Shown here in pieces: positions 5,939 to 9,100 of a DNA stretch of 9,100 bases (positions within the stretch are counted from its first letter, which is position 1; the number at the start of each line of letters is the position of its first letter). Position numbers and translations under genes: made by a program. The notes under the pieces are model-generated. The model was not told the DNA's origin and did not search any database. It saw only the letters and a program-made list of their open reading frames with translations. Origin of the DNA: Bacteroidota bacterium (GTDB lineage Bacteria > Bacteroidota > Bacteroidia > Flavobacteriales_F > PHOS-HE28); assembly GCA_023428865.1 (NCBI GenBank), contig JAEYWT010000207.1, positions 1-9,100 on the forward strand, written 5' to 3'.

Positions 5939-6616
5939 TCATCGCGTTGCATGCTGCATCACGTACCACATCTCTGCCGCGATCTGCAGGCAGCGTTCGT
6001 CATAGTGGGCAGCCTCCTCAGGTGTGCCATCGGCTTCTTTCGGGTCGTTGTAGGGCAGGCTGATGCGGTCCAACGCTCCGAACACGATCGGACAATTCTT
6101 GTCCGCCTCCGAGCAGGTCATCACGGCGCAGAAGTCCTTCTGGGGATTGGCTGCATCATCGTACTTCTTGCTCCAGCAGCGTTCTGCGGCATGGTCGTTC
6201 TCGAGCGACACCTCGTACACCGGGTTCTTTCCTTCGGGCTTCACCACCTGGAATCCTGCGCGCTCCAACGCCGCCACCGCACGCAGGTTGAAGGCCGTGG
6301 CCTCCGTGCCGCCGCTGTACGTGCGCACATGGTCCTGACCAAAGCTCCAGGCCGCGGTGGCCGCCCACAGCTGGCTGAGGTGACTCCGCCGACTGTTGTG
6401 CGTGCAGATGAAGGTGAGGTCGGCGCTAGTACCCGCAACCTTGCGTTCCTTCACGAAGGCCGCAATGAGGTCGAGGCTCTCCTTGCGCTCGGCGGGGATC
6501 GCGGTCATGGCGGGTACCACGCGTTCGTCCACGTAGCGTTGCAGGTCGGGGTGCAGGGTGCGATCCATGGATGTGATAGGCGTAAGCAGGGATAGGAGGA
6601 GTGCGGGGAACAGCAT
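5939..6616 (-). CDS. arsC: Arsenate reductase, low-molecular-weight phosphatase type (thioredoxin-coupled)
   Basis: Reduces arsenate to arsenite using a three-cysteine relay. The P-loop is FICTHNSRRSH (C71, C-x5-R with R77). The two relay cysteines lie in MTCSEADKNCP (C168 and C175, spacing of seven as in the Bacillus/Staphylococcus ArsC type). An Asp-Pro general-acid motif is at D191 (YNDPKE). All three redox cysteines are present, which favours arsenate reductase over plain tyrosine phosphatase. At 225 residues it is longer than the 130-140-residue classic enzyme. The extra part is an N-terminal helical region (about 17-65) that I associate with Bacteroidota homologues. With the ATG at 6616 the first 16 residues (MLFPALLLSLLTPITS) look like a signal peptide; an internal ATG (M17, MDRTLHPDL) would give a cytoplasmic protein. 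It starts 18 bases after the arsM stop, in the ars operon. Confidence 0.88.
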   Translation of the reverse strand: MLFPALLLSLLTPITSMDRTLHPDLQRYVDERVVPAMTAIPAERKESLDLIAAFVKERKVAGTSADLTFICTHNSRRSHLSQLWAATAAWSFGQDHVRTYSGGTEATAFNLRAVAALERAGFQVVKPEGKNPVYEVSLENDHAAERCWSKKYDDAANPQKDFCAVMTCSEADKNCPIVFGALDRISLPYNDPKEADGTPEEAAHYDERCLQIAAEMWYVMQHATR

Positions 6617-6634
6617 GAGGATCGGGGTGTAGGG

Positions 6635-7621
6635 TCAGCAGCAGCCTGAGCCGAGGTCGCAACCGGGCAGGGCGTGCACACCTTCGGGGTTGTCGGGGGT
6701 GAGGTCCTTGAGCGCTTGCTTATCCGCTTTCGGCGCGCAGCAGTCCACGCTGCTCTTCCTGGCGAACACCGTGATGCTGTAGATGCCCGTACCGCTGGCC
6801 TTGAAGGCGGCGAGCTCCGCGGCGTTCAGGTAGTTCGAGAGGATGTCGTCCGGCACCACGATGGGCTTACGCTTCTGTATGGTGATATCGAGGAAGCCGA
6901 GCTCTCGGATGATGCCGAGGTAGTCGCTCTCCTGCAGGGCACCGCTCACACAGCCGGCGTACATCTCCGCAGCACCTTGGATGGCGGGAGGCAGTTCGCC
7001 CACCAGCACCACATCGCTGATGCTGAAGTGCCCACCGGGTTTCAACACGCGCATCACTTCTGCAAGAGCCTTGCGTTTGTCGGGCACGAGGTTCAGCACG
7101 CAGTTGCTCACCACCACGTCCACCATGCAGGCACTGAGGGGCAGCGCTTCAATGTCACCCTGGCGGAACTCCACGTTCTGGTACTCCAGCTTGCGGGCGT
7201 TGTCCTTGGCCTTGGCGATCATCTCCGGGGTGAAGTCCACCCCGATCACGCGTCCGTCGGGACCGGTGGCTGCGCGTGCCACGAAACAATCGTTTCCGGC
7301 ACCGCTGCCCAGGTCGAGCACGGTGTCGCCGGGGTTGATCTGCGCGAACTCGGTGGGCAGACCGCAGCCGAGGGAGAGGTCGGCGTCGGGGTTGTAGCCC
7401 GCGAGCTGCGTGTAGTCGTCGCTCATGATCGTGGCCACCTCGGTGCTGCAGCCGCCTGCGCCGCAGCAGCTGCTGGCGTTGGTGCCTTTGTCCTGTTTGG
7501 CGATCTCCGCGTACTTGGCGCGGACCATGTCTTTGGTTTTGTTGGGGTCGATGATCATCGACCCTTGCTCGTTTGCGTTCGTCATTGAGGATTGTTGTTG
7601 GGGCGAAGCATGATTCGCCAT
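6635..7621 (-). CDS. arsM: Arsenite S-adenosylmethionine methyltransferase ArsM
   Basis: Transfers methyl groups from SAM to As(III), producing methylated and volatile arsenicals. The SAM-binding motif is VLDLGSGAGNDCFVA (101-115), followed by VIGVDFTPEMIAKAK. The As(III)-binding cysteines of the family are all present: SLGCGLP (C86), VVSNCVLNLVP (C174) and YAGCVSGAL (C224). There is also an upstream SSCCGAGGC cluster (C52, C53, C58). The typical N-terminal helix DMVRAKYAEIAKQ is present. The first ATG (7621) gives 328 residues; an ATG at 7585 (MTNANEQG) is an equally plausible start 36 bases downstream, since neither has a Shine-Dalgarno. An unusual tail after the catalytic domain carries CC at 294-295 and ends C321..GSGCC, so five more cysteines. 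It begins 8 bases after the arsR stop, so the two are cotranscribed and presumably released together by arsenite. Confidence 0.94.
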   Translation of the reverse strand: MANHASPQQQSSMTNANEQGSMIIDPNKTKDMVRAKYAEIAKQDKGTNASSCCGAGGCSTEVATIMSDDYTQLAGYNPDADLSLGCGLPTEFAQINPGDTVLDLGSGAGNDCFVARAATGPDGRVIGVDFTPEMIAKAKDNARKLEYQNVEFRQGDIEALPLSACMVDVVVSNCVLNLVPDKRKALAEVMRVLKPGGHFSISDVVLVGELPPAIQGAAEMYAGCVSGALQESDYLGIIRELGFLDITIQKRKPIVVPDDILSNYLNAAELAAFKASGTGIYSITVFARKSSVDCCAPKADKQALKDLTPDNPEGVHALPGCDLGSGCC

Positions 7622-7629
7622 ACTTCGTA

Positions 7630-7959
7630 CTAGCAGCAGCTTTCAATGGGTTTGTAAGCGGCGAAGAGCTTCGCGAAAGCAGCCTCTGCCTTGGCCCATG
7701 TCTTCGGTTCGATGCAGTAGCACACGCTGGTGCCTTCCACGGTGCCCGTGATGAATCCAGCTTCCTTCAGTTCGCGCAAATGCTGGCTGATGGTGGCCTG
7801 CGCTAGACCCAGCTCTTCCACCAGGCTTCCGCAGACGCAGGTGTTCTGCTTCAAGAGGTATTGGAGGATGGCGATGCGCGCCGGATGCCCCAGTACCTTG
7901 GCCCATTGTGCCAGCTGGTTCTGCTGAGGGGTGAAAAGGTCGGTCTTCGTGATACCCAT
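7630..7959 (-). CDS. arsR: ArsR-family arsenite-responsive repressor
   Basis: A 109-residue winged-helix repressor of the ArsR/SmtB family. The start is ATG 7959 (MGITKTDLFTPQQNQL); an in-frame GTG at 8004 would put the likely operator inside the gene and adds non-family residues. The core reads LAQWAKVLGHPARIAILQYLL, then the metalloid-site helix NTCVCGSLVEELGL with C41 and C43, the recognition helix ATISQHLRELKEAGFI, and the wing. The CVC in the third helix is the classic ArsR As(III)/Sb(III) site, though its usual E-L-C-V-C context is changed to N-T-C-V-C. Two more cysteine groups are present: CYC (80, 82) and a C-terminal CC (108-109). It is the first gene of the arsR-arsM-arsC-tauE series and probably controls itself and the operon. 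Confidence 0.92.
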   Translation of the reverse strand: MGITKTDLFTPQQNQLAQWAKVLGHPARIAILQYLLKQNTCVCGSLVEELGLAQATISQHLRELKEAGFITGTVEGTSVCYCIEPKTWAKAEAAFAKLFAAYKPIESCC

Positions 7960-7965
7960 GGCTAG

Positions 7966-8001
7966 TATTGTTCGCAATATTACGATATACCGATCTATCG
8001 G
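7966..8001 (-). promoter_or_regulatory. Candidate arsR promoter and ArsR operator repeats
   Basis: Directly upstream of arsR are two inverted repeats. TATTG-n4-CAATA lies at 7966-7979 and CCGAT-n2-ATCGG at 7990-8001. A third, CGGCA-n2-TGCCG, follows at 7999-8010. The first overlaps TAATATTG (minus strand, 7975-7982), one mismatch from the TAnnTTTG -7 box. A repressor bound there would block transcription of the ars operon. No TTG -33 box was found at standard spacing. The repeats are seen directly; the operator role follows from their position and from ArsR biology. Which repeat is used is unknown. Confidence 0.4.
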
Positions 8002-8040
8002 CACATGCCGATGAACAACATTCTTGGATGGCTGACGGCC

Positions 8041-8760
8041 TCAGGGTAGTGCCACCTGCAGGCTCATGTGCCTGGCAACGAAGCTCAAGGCCTCCACATG
8101 CCCCATCCAGTCCCGCTCCACAGTAATGGCGTGAACGTGGATGTTGGTATCATGATGGGTGAAAACGGCCTTGTGCGAGGTAGAGAAGAAGCCAAGCGCT
8201 TCGGCCTGCGTACCGGTCATCTGGAAATGCTTGTTGTCACGATGCGCATCATCCGGTCCGGCGATCCTGGTTCCCGAGGGGACATCCACGATGTGGATCG
8301 CTACGTGATCGAGAGGGCCCGACAGCCGGAAGGCGAACGGTACCTTCAGATCGGCGTACCGGTCAGTTAGGAAACGATCCAAGCCCGCAAGGTCCGTGAC
8401 ACTATCGGGCAGCTGTACATCCTGCCACTCCTTCACCCTTTGGTGGACGAAGAACGGTGCCTTTCCCGCTTCATCCTTGACCACCAGCATGGAGCCAGAA
8501 CTGCTCACCGTGGAAGTGTACACGCTCCCATCCAACACGAGCACTTCTCCGCGCAGGTATTCGAGTGGACCGATCCCGAAGGTGCCCGGTACGGCCAGAC
8601 TGTCCATGCTGATGAGGCCAGCGAGTTGTCCGTTGAACATGGTGTTGCGCATAGCGCCCGTGGCGTACACGGGGCCGTTCTGCGCCTGAAGGGGCAGCCA
8701 CGCCGCAAAGGCCATCATGAAAGAGCCGATGCGCCAGTGCCGCATTGGAGAACGCTTCAC
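8041..8760 (-). CDS. budA: Acetolactate decarboxylase with signal peptide
   Basis: Converts 2-acetolactate to acetoin, a step in butanediol metabolism. Family landmarks: YATGAMRNTMFNGQLAGLIS, VPGTFGIGPLEYLRGEVLVLDG (with the catalytic-site Glu, E72), FAFRLSG (R145), and the zinc ligands in HVHAITVERDWMGH (H208, H210, H221). The N-terminus has basic residues, a hydrophobic core and a cleavage-like end (MAFAAWLPLQAQ), so the enzyme is probably exported, as for some Gram-positive members. The GTG at 8760 follows the rhodanese stop codon directly; an ATG at 8745 (MRHWRIGSF) also yields a complete signal peptide and may be the real start. Length (about 235) is normal. It is in a probable operon with the upstream rhodanese gene and separated from arsR by 81 bases containing the ars promoter region. 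Confidence 0.88.
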   Translation of the reverse strand: MKRSPMRHWRIGSFMMAFAAWLPLQAQNGPVYATGAMRNTMFNGQLAGLISMDSLAVPGTFGIGPLEYLRGEVLVLDGSVYTSTVSSSGSMLVVKDEAGKAPFFVHQRVKEWQDVQLPDSVTDLAGLDRFLTDRYADLKVPFAFRLSGPLDHVAIHIVDVPSGTRIAGPDDAHRDNKHFQMTGTQAEALGFFSTSHKAVFTHHDTNIHVHAITVERDWMGHVEALSFVARHMSLQVALP

Positions 8761-9100
8761 CTACTGAACGACCGGCCTACCAGCGCTGGTCCACGCACCT
8801 ATTCCACCGGCCATGTCCACGACATCGGTGAAGCCCTGTTCCAGCAAGTATTCACGGGCAGCGGCACTGCGGCGCCCCGATGCGCAATAGAGCAGCACGG
8901 GCTTGGTCTTGTCCAAGTTCGGCACTGCGGACTTCAATTCACCATTCGTCCAATCGTAGTTGCGGGCATCGGCCAAGTGGCCCCCTTGGAACTCGCCCGC
9001 CGTGCGTACGTCGAGCAGCTGTGCACCCTTTTCACCGAGGCGCGCTTCAAAGCCCGCTGGGTCAACAGTGCCCTTGCCCTGTCCGGGATCGACACAGGAT
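8761..9100 (-). CDS. Rhodanese-domain protein, probably a lipoprotein; N-terminus cut by window edge
   Basis: The frame enters at the right edge and ends at TAG 8761-8763, leaving 112 visible residues. These contain one complete rhodanese domain: LLDVRTAGEFQGGHLADARN, then the active-site loop LLYCASGRRSAAA (C-x-x-G-x-R, catalytic Cys present), and DVVDMAGGIGAWTSAGRPVV at the end. Rhodaneses of this size transfer sulfane sulfur to thiols or cyanide, or serve as persulfide carriers. The first visible residues are SCVDPGQGKG, a Ser-Cys that would suit a lipobox just beyond the edge, so the protein may be a periplasmic lipoprotein; only the missing upstream sequence can settle that. Its stop abuts the GTG start of the acetolactate decarboxylase. 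Confidence 0.88.
   Translation of the reverse strand, partial: SCVDPGQGKGTVDPAGFEARLGEKGAQLLDVRTAGEFQGGHLADARNYDWTNGELKSAVPNLDKTKPVLLYCASGRRSAAAREYLLEQGFTDVVDMAGGIGAWTSAGRPVVQ

Noticed and set aside
6674..7588. 304-codon plus-strand frame opposite arsM
   Set aside because: Antisense to arsM, whose SAM motif and cysteines are unmistakable; the plus-strand product is His/Val/Ala-biased and unrecognised.
1..9100. CRISPR arrays, insertion sequences, rRNA or complete tRNA genes
   Set aside because: No spaced direct repeats, transposase motifs or RNA-gene signatures were seen on either strand.

Overview
The window looks like the chromosome of a fairly GC-rich member of the Bacteroidota, probably Flavobacteriales-like. 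The evidence is: almost no Shine-Dalgarno sequences before the start codons; a TAnnTTTG-type -7 promoter box at the best-placed promoter; and Bacteroidota-style proteins (BBP2-type porin, Bacteroidota-type arsenate reductase, CotH-like protein). The assignment is inferred from gene content; no rRNA or other marker gene is present.

Left part (1-3233): a fluoride-defence locus. On the minus strand a promoter box (2654-2661) is followed directly by a sequence that matches the fluoride (crcB-motif) riboswitch (2569-2650). A short hairpin comes next, then a CLC-family transporter with the features of the F-/H+ antiporter subclass (1243-2529), then a CotH-like protein that runs off the left edge (1-1222). 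Divergent from it on the plus strand is a family I inorganic pyrophosphatase (2701-3233), a classic fluoride-sensitive enzyme. Its N-terminus is out of frame with the rest by one base at a run of six C.

Middle (3234-5025): a plus-strand outer-membrane beta-barrel porin (3370-4443), followed at once by the isolated C-terminal STAS domain of a SulP-type anion transporter (4476-5024) whose membrane part is missing. This looks like a gene remnant. A convergent intergenic zone with hairpins separates it from the next block.

Right part (5026-9100): everything is on the minus strand. An arsenic operon reads arsR (7959-7630), arsM arsenite methyltransferase (7621-6635), a thioredoxin-type arsenate reductase (6616-5939), then a TauE/SafE-family permease (5793-5026). 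Inverted repeats that could be the ArsR operator lie upstream of arsR. No ArsB/Acr3 arsenite pump is visible, so the TauE/SafE protein is the only transporter in the cluster. Upstream of arsR are an exported acetolactate decarboxylase (8760-8041) and the C-terminal part of a rhodanese-domain protein, probably a lipoprotein, cut by the right edge.

The strongest finding is the riboswitch, fluoride antiporter and divergent pyrophosphatase arrangement. The aptamer appears to carry an extra 10-bp hairpin. Second is the pump-less arsenic methylation operon ending in a TauE/SafE permease.
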